Source of the DNA: Micromonospora echinaurantiaca
Lineage (GTDB): Bacteria; Actinomycetota; Actinomycetes; Mycobacteriales; Micromonosporaceae
DNA length: 64,000 nt
Direction: 5' to 3'
Assembly: GCF_900090235.1 (NCBI RefSeq)
Contig: NZ_LT607750.1
Coordinates: forward strand, 1,314,501-1,378,500
This document shows, piece after piece, positions 22,013-29,732 of the stretch. The position numbers were made by a program, and so were the translations under genes. Numbering within the stretch: position 1 is the first letter of the stretch; every line of letters starts with the position of its first letter. Under the pieces are notes generated by a model. That model saw only the letters and a list, made by a program, of their open reading frames with translations, had not been told where the DNA came from and did no database searches.

Positions 22013-22785
22013 TGAGCACCCTGGAGATCCGCGACCTGAAGGTGTCGGTCAAGCTGCCCGAGGGTGAGCTCAAGCCGATCCTGGCCGGGGTCGACCTGAC
22101 CGTCCGTTCGGGCGAGACCCACGCGATCATGGGCCCGAACGGCTCCGGCAAGTCCACCCTGGCCTACTCGATCGCCGGCCACCCGAAGTACGAGATCACC
22201 GGCGGCTCGGTGACCCTCGACGGCGAGGACGTGCTGGCCATGTCCGTCGACGAGCGGGCCCGCGCCGGCCTCTTCCTGGCCATGCAGTACCCGGTCGAGG
22301 TGCCCGGCGTCTCGGTGGCCAACTTCCTGCGCACCGCCAAGACCGCCATCGACGGCGAGGCGCCGAAGCTGCGCACCTGGGGCGGCGAGCTGCGCGGTGC
22401 GATGGAGCGCCTCCAGATGGACCCGGCGTTCGCCCAGCGCAACGTCAACGAGGGCTTCTCCGGCGGTGAGAAGAAGCGGCACGAGATCGTGCAGCTGGAG
22501 CTGCTCAAGCCGAAGATGGCCGTCCTCGACGAGACCGACTCCGGGCTCGACGTCGACGCCCTGCGCGTGGTCAGCGAGGGGGTCAACCGGGTCCGCGACA
22601 CCGGCGACACCGGCCTGCTGCTGATCACCCACTACACCCGGATCCTGCGCTACATCAAGCCGGACCACGTGCACGTCTTCGTCGCCGGCCGGATCGTCGA
22701 GCAGGGCGGCCCGGAGCTGGCCGACAAGCTCGAGGAAGAGGGCTACGAGCGGTACGTCGCCGGGGCCGGTTCGGCGCGGGCCTGA
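22012..22785 (+). CDS. sufC: Fe-S cluster assembly ATPase SufC
   Basis: A 257-residue ABC-type ATPase driving the SufBCD scaffold. Walker A is GPNGSGKSTL (about residues 41-50), the signature is FSGGEKKRHEI, and Walker B is MAVLDETDSGLDVD, where the extra Asp pattern is typical of SufC. There are no membrane segments, as expected for this soluble ABC protein. ATG 22012 overlaps the stop of the Rieske gene. A GGAAGGG site follows before sufS. Confidence 0.96.
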   Translation: MSTLEIRDLKVSVKLPEGELKPILAGVDLTVRSGETHAIMGPNGSGKSTLAYSIAGHPKYEITGGSVTLDGEDVLAMSVDERARAGLFLAMQYPVEVPGVSVANFLRTAKTAIDGEAPKLRTWGGELRGAMERLQMDPAFAQRNVNEGFSGGEKKRHEIVQLELLKPKMAVLDETDSGLDVDALRVVSEGVNRVRDTGDTGLLLITHYTRILRYIKPDHVHVFVAGRIVEQGGPELADKLEEEGYERYVAGAGSARA

Positions 22786-22805
22786 GGCGCGGAAGGGTCG
22801 CTGAG

Positions 22806-24110
22806 ATGACCACCATCGCGATCCCGCCCGGGATGCCGCAGTACGACGACGTGCCGCGTTACGACGTGGCCAAGGTGCGCGCCGACTTCCCGATCCTCGA
22901 CCGGGAGGTCAACGGGCACCGGCTGGTCTATCTCGACAGCGCCAACACCTCGCACAAGCCGCGGCAGGTGCTGGACGTGCTCGCCGAGCACTACGCGCTG
23001 CACAACGCCAACGTGTCCCGCTCGGTGCACACGCTGGGCACCGAGGCAACCGAGGCGTACGAGGGCGCCCGGGCCAAGGTGGCCGCGTTCATCAACGCGC
23101 CGAGCGTGGACGAGGTGGTGTTCACCAAGAACTCCACCGAGGCGATCAACATCGTGGCGTACGCCTTCTCGAACGCCTCGCTGCGCCCGGACGGCGACCC
23201 GCGGTTCCGGCTCGGCCCCGGCGACGAGGTGGTGATCTCCGAGATGGAGCACCACTCGAACATCGTCCCGTGGCAGCTGCTCTGCGAGCGCACCGGCGCG
23301 ACCCTGCGCTGGTTCCCGGTGACCGACCAGGGACGGCTGGACGAGTCGGGGCTGGACGACCTGGTCACCGAGCGGACGAAGATCGTCTCGCTGGTGCACA
23401 TGTCGAACATCCTCGGCACGGTCAACGCCACCGCGCGGATCACCGCGCGGGTCCGCGAGGTGGGGGCGCTGCTGCTGCTGGACTGCTCGCAGTCGGTGCC
23501 GCACATGCCGATGGACGTCGTCGACTACGACGCCGACTTCATCGTCTTCACCGGGCACAAGATGTGCGGGCCGACCGGCATCGGCGTGCTCTGGGGGCGG
23601 GCCGAGCTGCTGGCGGCGATGCCGCCGGTGTTCGGTGGCGGCTCGATGATCGAGACGGTGGCGATGGCGGGCTCGACCTTCGCCGCGCCGCCGGCCCGGT
23701 TCGAGGCGGGCACCCCGCCGATCGCCGAGGCGGTCGCGCTCGGCGCCGCCGTGGACTACCTCGGCGGCATCGGCATGCGGGCCATCCAGTGGCACGAGAA
23801 GGAGCTGACGGCGTACGCGCTGGACGCCCTCGCCACGGTGCCCGGGCTGCGGATCTTCGGGCCGACCGTGCCGGTGGGCCGGGGCGGGACGATCTCGTTC
23901 GCCCTCGGCGACGTGCACCCGCACGACGTGGGGCAGGTGCTCGACTCGCTCGGCGTGCAGGTACGGGTCGGCCACCACTGCGCCCGCCCGGTCTGCACCC
24001 GGTTCGGCGTGCCGGCCACCACGCGGGCCTCGTTCTACCTCTACACCACCACCGAGGAGATCGACGCCCTGGTGGCGGGCCTGGAGCAGGTGCGGAAGGT
24101 GTTCGACTGA
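22806..24110 (+). CDS. sufS: Cysteine desulfurase SufS
   Basis: A 434-residue group II PLP enzyme that takes sulfur from cysteine and passes it to SufU. The PLP lysine is K252 in TGHKMCGPTGIG. The catalytic cysteine is C392 in RVGHHCARPVC, within the short active-site loop of the SufS type. The substrate-binding SANTSHKP and HHSNIVPWQ segments are present. The stop overlaps the sufU ATG, matching the known SufS-SufU partnership in Gram-positive bacteria. Confidence 0.95.
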   Translation: MTTIAIPPGMPQYDDVPRYDVAKVRADFPILDREVNGHRLVYLDSANTSHKPRQVLDVLAEHYALHNANVSRSVHTLGTEATEAYEGARAKVAAFINAPSVDEVVFTKNSTEAINIVAYAFSNASLRPDGDPRFRLGPGDEVVISEMEHHSNIVPWQLLCERTGATLRWFPVTDQGRLDESGLDDLVTERTKIVSLVHMSNILGTVNATARITARVREVGALLLLDCSQSVPHMPMDVVDYDADFIVFTGHKMCGPTGIGVLWGRAELLAAMPPVFGGGSMIETVAMAGSTFAAPPARFEAGTPPIAEAVALGAAVDYLGGIGMRAIQWHEKELTAYALDALATVPGLRIFGPTVPVGRGGTISFALGDVHPHDVGQVLDSLGVQVRVGHHCARPVCTRFGVPATTRASFYLYTTTEEIDALVAGLEQVRKVFD

Positions 24111-24586
24111 TGCAGCTCGACCAGCTCTACCAGGAGATCATCCTGGACCACTACAAGCACCCGCACGGGCGTGGCCTGCGCGACGCCGACGACCCGGCGG
24201 ACCGGGTGGCTGAGGCGCACCACGTCAACCCCACCTGCGGCGACGAGGTCACCGTGCGGGTCGCCACCGACGGCGACGTGCTGCACGACGTCTCGTACGA
24301 CGGCATGGGCTGCTCGATCAGCCAGGCGTCGGCGAGCGTGCTGCACGAGCTGCTGAACGGTCGGCGGGCCGGGGAAGCTTTCCAGGTGCACGAGGCGTTC
24401 GTGCAGTTGATGTCCGGTCGTGGTCAGGTCACGCCGGACGAGGACGTGCTCGGCGACGGGGTGGCGTTCGCGGGTGTCGCCCGCTACCCGGCCCGGGTGA
24501 AGTGCGCGCTGCTGCCGTGGATGGCGTTCAAGGACGCCGCGGCACGCGCCGGCGTGGGCGCGAGCCCTTCGGAGGTAAAGGCATGA
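24110..24586 (+). CDS. sufU: SufU-type zinc-dependent sulfurtransferase
   Basis: A 158-residue IscU-like protein that accepts sulfur from SufS. The expected zinc ligands Cys43, Asp45, Cys68 and Cys132 are present in NPTCGDEV, GMGCSISQAS and VKCALLPW. The SufU-specific insert between the second and third cysteines (about residues 84-115) is seen. ATG 24110 overlaps the sufS stop by one base, and the stop overlaps the next gene as ATGA. Confidence 0.94.
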   Translation: MQLDQLYQEIILDHYKHPHGRGLRDADDPADRVAEAHHVNPTCGDEVTVRVATDGDVLHDVSYDGMGCSISQASASVLHELLNGRRAGEAFQVHEAFVQLMSGRGQVTPDEDVLGDGVAFAGVARYPARVKCALLPWMAFKDAAARAGVGASPSEVKA

Positions 24587-24990
24587 GTAGCGAGGACACC
24601 GCCACCGCGGCGACGCCGCCGGCCGAGGGTGCCGCGGGCACGCCGGTCGCCGGCGCGGCGGGCGGCAAGGCCGCCGTCGCCGACATCGAGGAGGCGATGA
24701 AGGACGTCGTCGACCCCGAGCTGGGCATCAACGTGGTCGACCTCGGCCTGGTGTACGGCGTGCACGTCGACGACGACAACGTCGCCACCCTGGACATGAC
24801 GCTCACCTCGGCGGCCTGCCCGCTCACCGACGTGATCGAGGACCAGGCCCGGCAGGCGCTGACCACTGGCCCGGGCGGCGGCCTGGTCAACGACATCCGG
24901 ATCAACTGGGTCTGGCTGCCCCCATGGGGCCCCGACAAGATCACCGACGAGGGACGCGACCAGCTCCGCTCGCTCGGCTTCAACGTCTGA
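24583..24990 (+). CDS. sufT: SufT-like MIP18/DUF59 family protein
   Basis: A 135-residue protein with a disordered Ala/Gly-rich N-terminus (1-30) and one MIP18 (DUF59) domain. Conserved motifs are KDVVDPELGINVVDLGLVYG and the TSAACPLTDVI segment with the family cysteine. Such proteins help mature Fe-S proteins, likely by cluster delivery. GGAGG at 24571 and the ATGA overlap define the start. It is the last gene before a strong hairpin. Confidence 0.9.
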   Translation: MSSEDTATAATPPAEGAAGTPVAGAAGGKAAVADIEEAMKDVVDPELGINVVDLGLVYGVHVDDDNVATLDMTLTSAACPLTDVIEDQARQALTTGPGGGLVNDIRINWVWLPPWGPDKITDEGRDQLRSLGFNV

Positions 24991-25008
24991 CCGTTCCCGG
25001 TCACCCGT

Positions 25009-25042
25009 CGAGCGCGGCGCCCCGACCGGGGCGCCGCGCTCG
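25009..25042 (+). terminator. Perfect 15-bp hairpin ending the suf operon
   Basis: The arms CGAGCGCGGCGCCCC and its exact complement enclose a four-base GACC loop, 19 bases after the last suf stop. There is no U tract. Perfect GC hairpins of this kind are the common terminator form in actinobacteria. Confidence 0.8.
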
Positions 25043-25086
25043 ACCCGTCTCACCCTGCTCCCGCCCCGCCCCGCCCCGCGTTGGCC

Positions 25087-25170
25087 GCGCCGGCCCGCCC
25101 CGCGTCGCGCCGGCCCGCCCCGCGTCGCGCCGGCCCGCGCCGCGTCGCGTCGCGTCGCGTCGCGTCGCGG
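25087..25170. repeat. 20-bp triple repeat running into CGCGT pentamers
   Basis: Three tandem copies of a 20-bp unit (GCGCCGGCCCGCCCCGCGTC, the third with a transversion) span 25087-25146. They are followed by five CGCGT pentamers and one variant (to 25170). Slippage-prone, non-coding, and placed between the suf terminator and the LysE-type gene. Confidence 0.85.
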
Positions 25171-25401
25171 AGATCGTCTGATGCTCCCCAGGCGTGCGTG
25201 AGCCTTTTTCGCCTGCTCAGCAACAGACGATCACGGGACTCGGGGGAGCGGGCGGAAATTGGTGGCGGGGGTGGGGGCGGGGGCGCAGGATGGGCGGGTG
25301 ATCGAGACGTACCGGATGAAGCCTGTCCCTGTCGCCGCGACCGTCGTCGCGCGCCGACAGCGCACGGCACCCGGTCGCGCCTCGACCCGCCGCCGACGGT
25401 C

Positions 25402-26031
25402 GTGACCGGCGCGTTCCTGGCCGGCCTGGTCGCCGGCTACGGCGTCGCGATCCCGGTCGGCGCGATCGCCGTGCTCATCCTCGGGCTCAGCGCCCGCACC
25501 TCGTTCCGGGTCGGCGCCGCCGCCGCGCTCGGGGTGGCCACCGCCGACGGGCTCTACGCCGCGGTGGCGGCCCTCGGTGGCGCGGTGGTCGCCGGGCTGA
25601 TCGCCCCGGTCGCCGGGCCGCTGCGGCTGGCCGCCGCGGTCGTGCTGCTCGCCATCGCCGCGCACGGCGCCTGGCGCGCCCTACGACCGCGAACCGCGCC
25701 AGGTGGCCCCGCCGACGGTCGCCGGGGCCTGGACACCCCGATCCGGGCCTTCGCCGGGGTGCTCGCGCTGACCCTGCTGAACCCGGCGACGGTGGTCTAC
25801 TTCGCCGCCCTCGTCATCGGTCGGCAGGGCGGCACGGATCCGGGCGCGGCCGGCGCGTTGCTCTTCGTGGTGGGCGCCTTCGTCGCCTCGGCCAGCTGGC
25901 AGTTGCTGATCGCCGGCGGGGGCACGCTCGTCGGGCGGATGCTGACCGGGCCGCGCGGCCGGCTCGTCACGGCGCTGGTCTCCAGCGCCTTGATCGCGGC
26001 CCTGGCGATAGCCATGCTGCTGCCACGCTGA
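25402..26031 (+). CDS. LysE family transporter
   Basis: A 209-residue membrane protein with about six hydrophobic helices. The N-terminal pattern (GLVAGYGVAIPVGAIAVLILGL) and the mid-protein LALTLLNPATVVYFAALV motif are typical of the LysE/RhtB exporters of amino acids or related metabolites. GTG 25402 gives the usual family length. No clear ribosome site is seen and the upstream sequence is repetitive. The substrate cannot be told. Confidence 0.82.
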   Translation: MTGAFLAGLVAGYGVAIPVGAIAVLILGLSARTSFRVGAAAALGVATADGLYAAVAALGGAVVAGLIAPVAGPLRLAAAVVLLAIAAHGAWRALRPRTAPGGPADGRRGLDTPIRAFAGVLALTLLNPATVVYFAALVIGRQGGTDPGAAGALLFVVGAFVASASWQLLIAGGGTLVGRMLTGPRGRLVTALVSSALIAALAIAMLLPR

Positions 26032-26122
26032 GGCCGGCACCGGCACCGGCGCCCCGGGGTGCCCCTCCGACGGCGCGGTGTTGGCGGCCCGACCTGGGTG
26101 CCCGCCGAGCGGGCGTCGGCTG

Positions 26123-27103
26123 TCAGCCGGTGTAGCCGGGGGACATCGCCGCGGCCAAATGCAAGTGGACGGCGGCCCGTCCGGCCTCGCCCTGCCGTTG
26201 GAGGGTCCGCCCCAGCAGCAACTGCACGTACGAGTCGTCAGGTGCCTGCGCCGCGAGCGGCTCCAGGATCCGTAGCGCCCGGTTGAGCTGGGCGGAGTGG
26301 AAGTAGGCCCGGGCGGCGAGCAGTCGGGTGCCGCGATCGTCGCCGTGGATGTCGAGCAGGGGCCGGAGCAGGGTGAGGGCGCCCAGCGGGTCGCCGAGGT
26401 CCAGCAGCGCCTCGGCGTGCCGGAGGCGTTCCACCTCCTCGGGGACGTGGCGCGGGTTGCGGCCGGCGGCCTCGGCCAGGAAGGCGTGGATCACCTCCGG
26501 GGGCTGCGCGCCGCGCAGTGCCGCGCCGTTCACGACGAACGTCGGGGACGTCGCCACGCCTGCGGCCCGGCCCCGCAACACGAGTTCCCGGACGATCGTG
26601 TCACCTCCGCCGTCGGCGAGCAGTCCACTGCCCGTCGGGAAGCCGGCCCGGCGGGACACCTCGTCCAGCACGGCCGGGAGGCTGATGTCCAGGGCGTCGA
26701 CGAAGTGCGCCCGCATCACCTCCTCGGCCACCGCGTCCTGCAGGTGCGGGACGCCGGCCTCGTGAGCGAGGGCGATGAGGCGGTGGGCGTCGTGGCTGCT
26801 GGCCCGCCAGCCGGCTCCCCAGCGGGGACCGAGGCCCTCGGCGAGCGCGATGCGGGAGACGCGCTCCCGGTTCTCGCCGGGCGTGAGGTGCGGCGCACAC
26901 CCGCGGAGGGCGGCGTCCACCATCGGGTCGCGCAGGACCTCCGCCAGGGGCTCGCCGGGGGTGGGGGCGGAGGGGTCGATCCGGTACGGCCGCCAGACGA
27001 CCTCGACCGGGTCGTCCTCCCAGGACGCCAGCGCCCGCTCCAGCCGCCGCTTGCCGATGTACGCCCACGGGCAGACGACGTCGGCCCAGATCTCGATCCG
27101 CAT
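26123..27103 (-). CDS. FrnE/DsbA-family thiol oxidoreductase with TPR-like tail
   Basis: A 326-residue cytoplasmic protein. Residues 1-210 are a DsbA/FrnE-like thioredoxin fold with active-site-like C11-P-W-A14 near the start (WADVVCPWAYIGKRR) and the cis-proline segment GVATSPTFVVNGA. Only one cysteine of the usual CxxC is present, as in other FrnE/2-hydroxychromene isomerase relatives. Residues 235-326 look like two or three tetratricopeptide repeats (LLAARAYFHSAQLNRAL, LLLGRTLQRQGEAGRA). It diverges from a TetR gene 57 bp away that probably controls it. Confidence 0.82.
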   Translation of the reverse strand: MRIEIWADVVCPWAYIGKRRLERALASWEDDPVEVVWRPYRIDPSAPTPGEPLAEVLRDPMVDAALRGCAPHLTPGENRERVSRIALAEGLGPRWGAGWRASSHDAHRLIALAHEAGVPHLQDAVAEEVMRAHFVDALDISLPAVLDEVSRRAGFPTGSGLLADGGGDTIVRELVLRGRAAGVATSPTFVVNGAALRGAQPPEVIHAFLAEAAGRNPRHVPEEVERLRHAEALLDLGDPLGALTLLRPLLDIHGDDRGTRLLAARAYFHSAQLNRALRILEPLAAQAPDDSYVQLLLGRTLQRQGEAGRAAVHLHLAAAMSPGYTG

Positions 27104-27160
27104 GATCGGGAGGTTACACAACACCTGTCGCATAAACCACGGGTGTCGTATAGTGTCGGG
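27104..27160. promoter_or_regulatory. Divergent operator-promoter of the FrnE-like and TetR genes
   Basis: TATAGT (27149-27154) is six bases before GTG 27161 and so fits a leaderless TetR transcript. TGTCGCATA (27126-27134) and TGTCGTATA (27144-27152) form an 18-bp-phased direct repeat. ACACC and GGTGT form a loose inverted repeat around the centre. These are likely binding sites for the adjacent TetR. Confidence 0.5.
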
Positions 27161-27718
27161 GTGAACTCCTCCGACCCCCGCGTCCGGCGGACCCGGGCCC
27201 GGTTGCGGGCGGCCGTCCTCGAGCTCGCGGCCGAGCGGGAGCTGGGCGACATCACGATCGCCGAGGTGGCCAAGCGGGCCGGGGTCAACCGCGCGACGAC
27301 CTACCTGCACTTTCCCGACCTGGACGCGCTCGTCACCGACGCGATGGAGGAGGCCGTCGCCCAGGTGGCGAGCGCCGCAGCGCTCTGCCCGCTGGACGCC
27401 CCGCGCGACGAGCCGCCGCAGCCGCTGCGTGACCTCTTCGACACCGTCGCCGCCAACGCGGTTCTCTACCGCAGGATGCTCTCCCCACACGGCAGCGCGC
27501 GCTTCGCGGCGAGCCTGCGCGACCGGCTCGCCGCCGAACTGCGGCGCAGCCTCCAAGAGCGGGCGCGTCCCCGGGGGGTGGACGATGTGCCGGTGGACGT
27601 CCATGCCGCCTATCTCGCCGGCGCCCTCACCGGCGTCATCGCCACCTGGACGGCGGCGGGGGCTCCGGCCGGTGCCGCCGACACGGCACTCGCGACGTGG
27701 CGGTTGCTCCGTGGGTGA
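27161..27718 (+). CDS. TetR family transcriptional regulator
   Basis: A 185-residue repressor-type protein. The N-terminal helix-turn-helix (LGDITIAEVAKRAGVNRATTYLHFPD) is clear. The remainder is the helical ligand and dimer domain, ending in a C-terminal helix with conserved GALTGVIATWTAAG. It is divergent from the FrnE-like gene with shared candidate operators, so local and self-control is inferred. The ligand is unknown; the oxidoreductase partner suggests a thiol- or electrophile-related signal. Confidence 0.85.
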   Translation: MNSSDPRVRRTRARLRAAVLELAAERELGDITIAEVAKRAGVNRATTYLHFPDLDALVTDAMEEAVAQVASAAALCPLDAPRDEPPQPLRDLFDTVAANAVLYRRMLSPHGSARFAASLRDRLAAELRRSLQERARPRGVDDVPVDVHAAYLAGALTGVIATWTAAGAPAGAADTALATWRLLRG

Positions 27719-27760
27719 CCCGGTCCGCGTACCCAGGCGCACGTCATTCGGGAGGTTGCC

Positions 27761-28414
27761 GTGGTCGGCAGGCCGGCGGTAGGTGGAGGTCGGTGGGTCG
27801 AGGTGGACCCGGGCCGGGTGAGCCGCTGGGTCGACGGCTTCGCCGACCGGCACGGTTCGCCCGTCACCACCGTCGAGGCGTACGGCCTGCGGCTCGCCGC
27901 TCCGGACGGCGCGACCGCCGAGCTGCACACCCCACCCGGCGCCCCGGCCACCGCCGACCTGCCCGGGTTCGTGGCCGCGGCGACCGCGTCCCGCCGGATC
28001 GGCCTGCTGCTCGCCCGCAAGGGCGCGGTGGCGGTGGGGGTCGCCGCGGGGAAGGAGCTGCTGGTCTCCAAGGTGGACACCCGCTACGTGCAGGGCCGCA
28101 CCGCCGCCGGGGGCTGGTCCCAGCAGCGCTTCGCCCGGCGGCGCGACAACCAGGCGAAGGCGGCGCTGGCGGATGCGGCGGAGCTGGCCGTACGGCTGCT
28201 GCTGCCGGCGGCGTCGACGCTGGACGCGCTGGTCTGCGGCGGCGACCGGCGGGCGGTGGACACCGTGCTCGCCGACCGGCGGCTCGCCCCGCTGGCCGCG
28301 CTGCGCGCCGAGCGGCTGCTCGACGTGCCCGAACCCCGGCACGCGGTACTGGTGGGCGCGATCGACGCCGCCCGGGCGGTGCGGATCCTGGTCCGCGACC
28401 CCGAGCCGGCCTGA
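27761..28414 (+). CDS. acVLRF1 family peptidyl-tRNA hydrolase
   Basis: A 217-residue actinobacterial relative of the Vms1/eRF1 release-factor fold. The signature GRTAAGGWSQQRFARRRDNQ (residues about 110-130) holds the catalytic-loop glutamine, as in eukaryotic ANKZF1/Vms1. Such enzymes free nascent chains from tRNA on stalled large ribosomal subunits. GGGAGG five bases before GTG 27761 fixes the start. The last codons and stop lie inside a tandem repeat. Substrate handling in bacteria is known mainly by homology. Confidence 0.85.
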   Translation: MVGRPAVGGGRWVEVDPGRVSRWVDGFADRHGSPVTTVEAYGLRLAAPDGATAELHTPPGAPATADLPGFVAAATASRRIGLLLARKGAVAVGVAAGKELLVSKVDTRYVQGRTAAGGWSQQRFARRRDNQAKAALADAAELAVRLLLPAASTLDALVCGGDRRAVDTVLADRRLAPLAALRAERLLDVPEPRHAVLVGAIDAARAVRILVRDPEPA

Positions 28415-28482
28415 CCGGTCCCGAGCCGGCCTGACCGGTCCTGAGCCGGACCTGACCGGTCCTGAGCCGGGCCTGACCGGTC
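28401..28482. repeat. Four tandem 20-21 bp repeats spanning a stop codon
   Basis: Units of the form CCGAGCCGGCCTGACCGGTC occur at 28401-28420 and 28421-28440, then two 21-bp variants to 28482. The stop codon of the acVLRF1 gene (28412-28414) is inside unit one. Changes in unit number would leave the protein unchanged but alter the 3' end. Confidence 0.85.
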
Positions 28483-28571
28483 GTGAGCCCGCCGGCGTCG
28501 CCGGGCCGGGCCGGACAGGCCGACGGCCGGCGAGCTCGCGCCCACCGGCCGCGGAAGGGTTCCGCAGCGGC

Positions 28572-29486
28572 TCAGAGCGCGCCGCCGAAGGTGTCGCAGG
28601 ACTTCGGGTCGCCGGTGGAGTAGCCCCGGGTGAACCATTCCTTGCGCTGCGCCGAGGAGCCGTGGGTGAACTCCTCCGGGTTCACCGGCCGGTTCGCCCG
28701 CTCCGAGATGGCGTCGTCGCCGATCTTCTCCGCGGTGTCGATCGCCTGCGCGATGTCCTGCTCGGTGATGCTGGTGAAGATCTTCTGGCCGCTCTCGTCG
28801 GCGGTGCCGGTGGCGTTCTTGGCCCACGCGCCGGCGTAGCAGTCGGCCTGCAGCTCCAGCTTCACCGACAGGGCGTTCGCGTTGTCCGGGTCGCGCTGCT
28901 GCTGCCGACGCATCTGCGCCTCGGTGCCGAGCAGGTCCTGCACGTGGTGGCCGTACTCGTGGGCCAGCACGTACGGCTGGGCGAACTCGCCCTCGGCACC
29001 GAGTTGCTGCGCGAGCACCTGGTAGAAGGTCAGATCGATGTAGACCAGGTCGTCGGCCGGGCAGTAGAACGGGCCGACGCCGGAGTCGGCCTGGCCGCAG
29101 GCGGTGTTCACGCCCTGGCTGAAGAAGACGGTGCGGGACGCGCGGTACTGCTCGCCGAACGCCTCCGGCAGCGCGGTGCGCCAGTACGCCTGGATCGAGT
29201 TCACGTAGAGGGTGTTGCGGCAGTCCAACTGCTGGAGCGCGTCGTCGGCGGAACACTTCTGCTCCAGCGAGGTGTTGTCGCCCTGCTCGCCGCCGCCGTT
29301 GGTCGCGGCGTTCAGCCCGAAGCCGCCGCCGACCAGGGCGATCAGCACGGCGACGATGATGCCGACGAGGCCGCCGCGGCCGCCACCGATCGGGATGGGG
29401 ATGCCGCCCAGCCCGCCGCCTCCGCCGGACCCTCGCCGGTCGTCCACCTGGCTGGTGTCGATCCGCGCGTTCTCGTTCAGCTCCAT
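28572..29486 (-). CDS. Neutral zinc metallopeptidase (YpfJ family)
   Basis: A 304-residue membrane-anchored peptidase. A Gly-rich cytoplasmic start (residues 10-40) is followed by one transmembrane helix (LVGIIVAVLIALVGGGFGL). The extracellular domain has the zinc motif HEYGHHVQ and a downstream LELQADCYAGAWA glutamate segment. Paired cysteines are seen in CSADDALQQLDC and CGQADSGVGPFYC. ATG 29486 starts MELNENARIDTSQVDDRRG, the usual family start. It is divergent from the ABC-F gene. No substrate is known for the family. Confidence 0.9.
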   Translation of the reverse strand: MELNENARIDTSQVDDRRGSGGGGGLGGIPIPIGGGRGGLVGIIVAVLIALVGGGFGLNAATNGGGEQGDNTSLEQKCSADDALQQLDCRNTLYVNSIQAYWRTALPEAFGEQYRASRTVFFSQGVNTACGQADSGVGPFYCPADDLVYIDLTFYQVLAQQLGAEGEFAQPYVLAHEYGHHVQDLLGTEAQMRRQQQRDPDNANALSVKLELQADCYAGAWAKNATGTADESGQKIFTSITEQDIAQAIDTAEKIGDDAISERANRPVNPEEFTHGSSAQRKEWFTRGYSTGDPKSCDTFGGAL

Positions 29487-29609
29487 GTCTACCCCGATCA
29501 CCGATTTGATCCGTCTTGGTGGTTGCGGTACCGGACCGGGTCCGGACGCCGATTCCGGTACCCGATGATCTTGGTCGGTAATCCGGCGGAGCCTCCGGGC
29601 ACGCCCCGG

Positions 29610-29680
29610 TACACTTGCCGCGTGCTGCTCTGCGAAGGCTGAACCGCCCCGCGCCGACGGTCCCTCCGGCCCGCCGGCGC
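29610..29680 (+). promoter_or_regulatory. Promoter, seven-codon minigene and hairpin ahead of the ABC-F gene
   Basis: TACACT (29610-29615) is six bases before GTG 29622. From there GTG-CTG-CTC-TGC-GAA-GGC-TGA encodes VLLCEG and stops at 29642. A hairpin follows at once (arms GCGCCGACGGTCC 29651-29663 and 29668-29680, two mismatches, four-base loop). A leaderless leader peptide plus hairpin upstream of an ABC-F gene suggests ribosome-dependent attenuation; this is inference. Confidence 0.4.
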
Positions 29681-29732
29681 TCTCGCGTGCCCTGAGTCAG
29701 CCCTTCCAGACCCCGAGAGCGAGTACCTCGAG

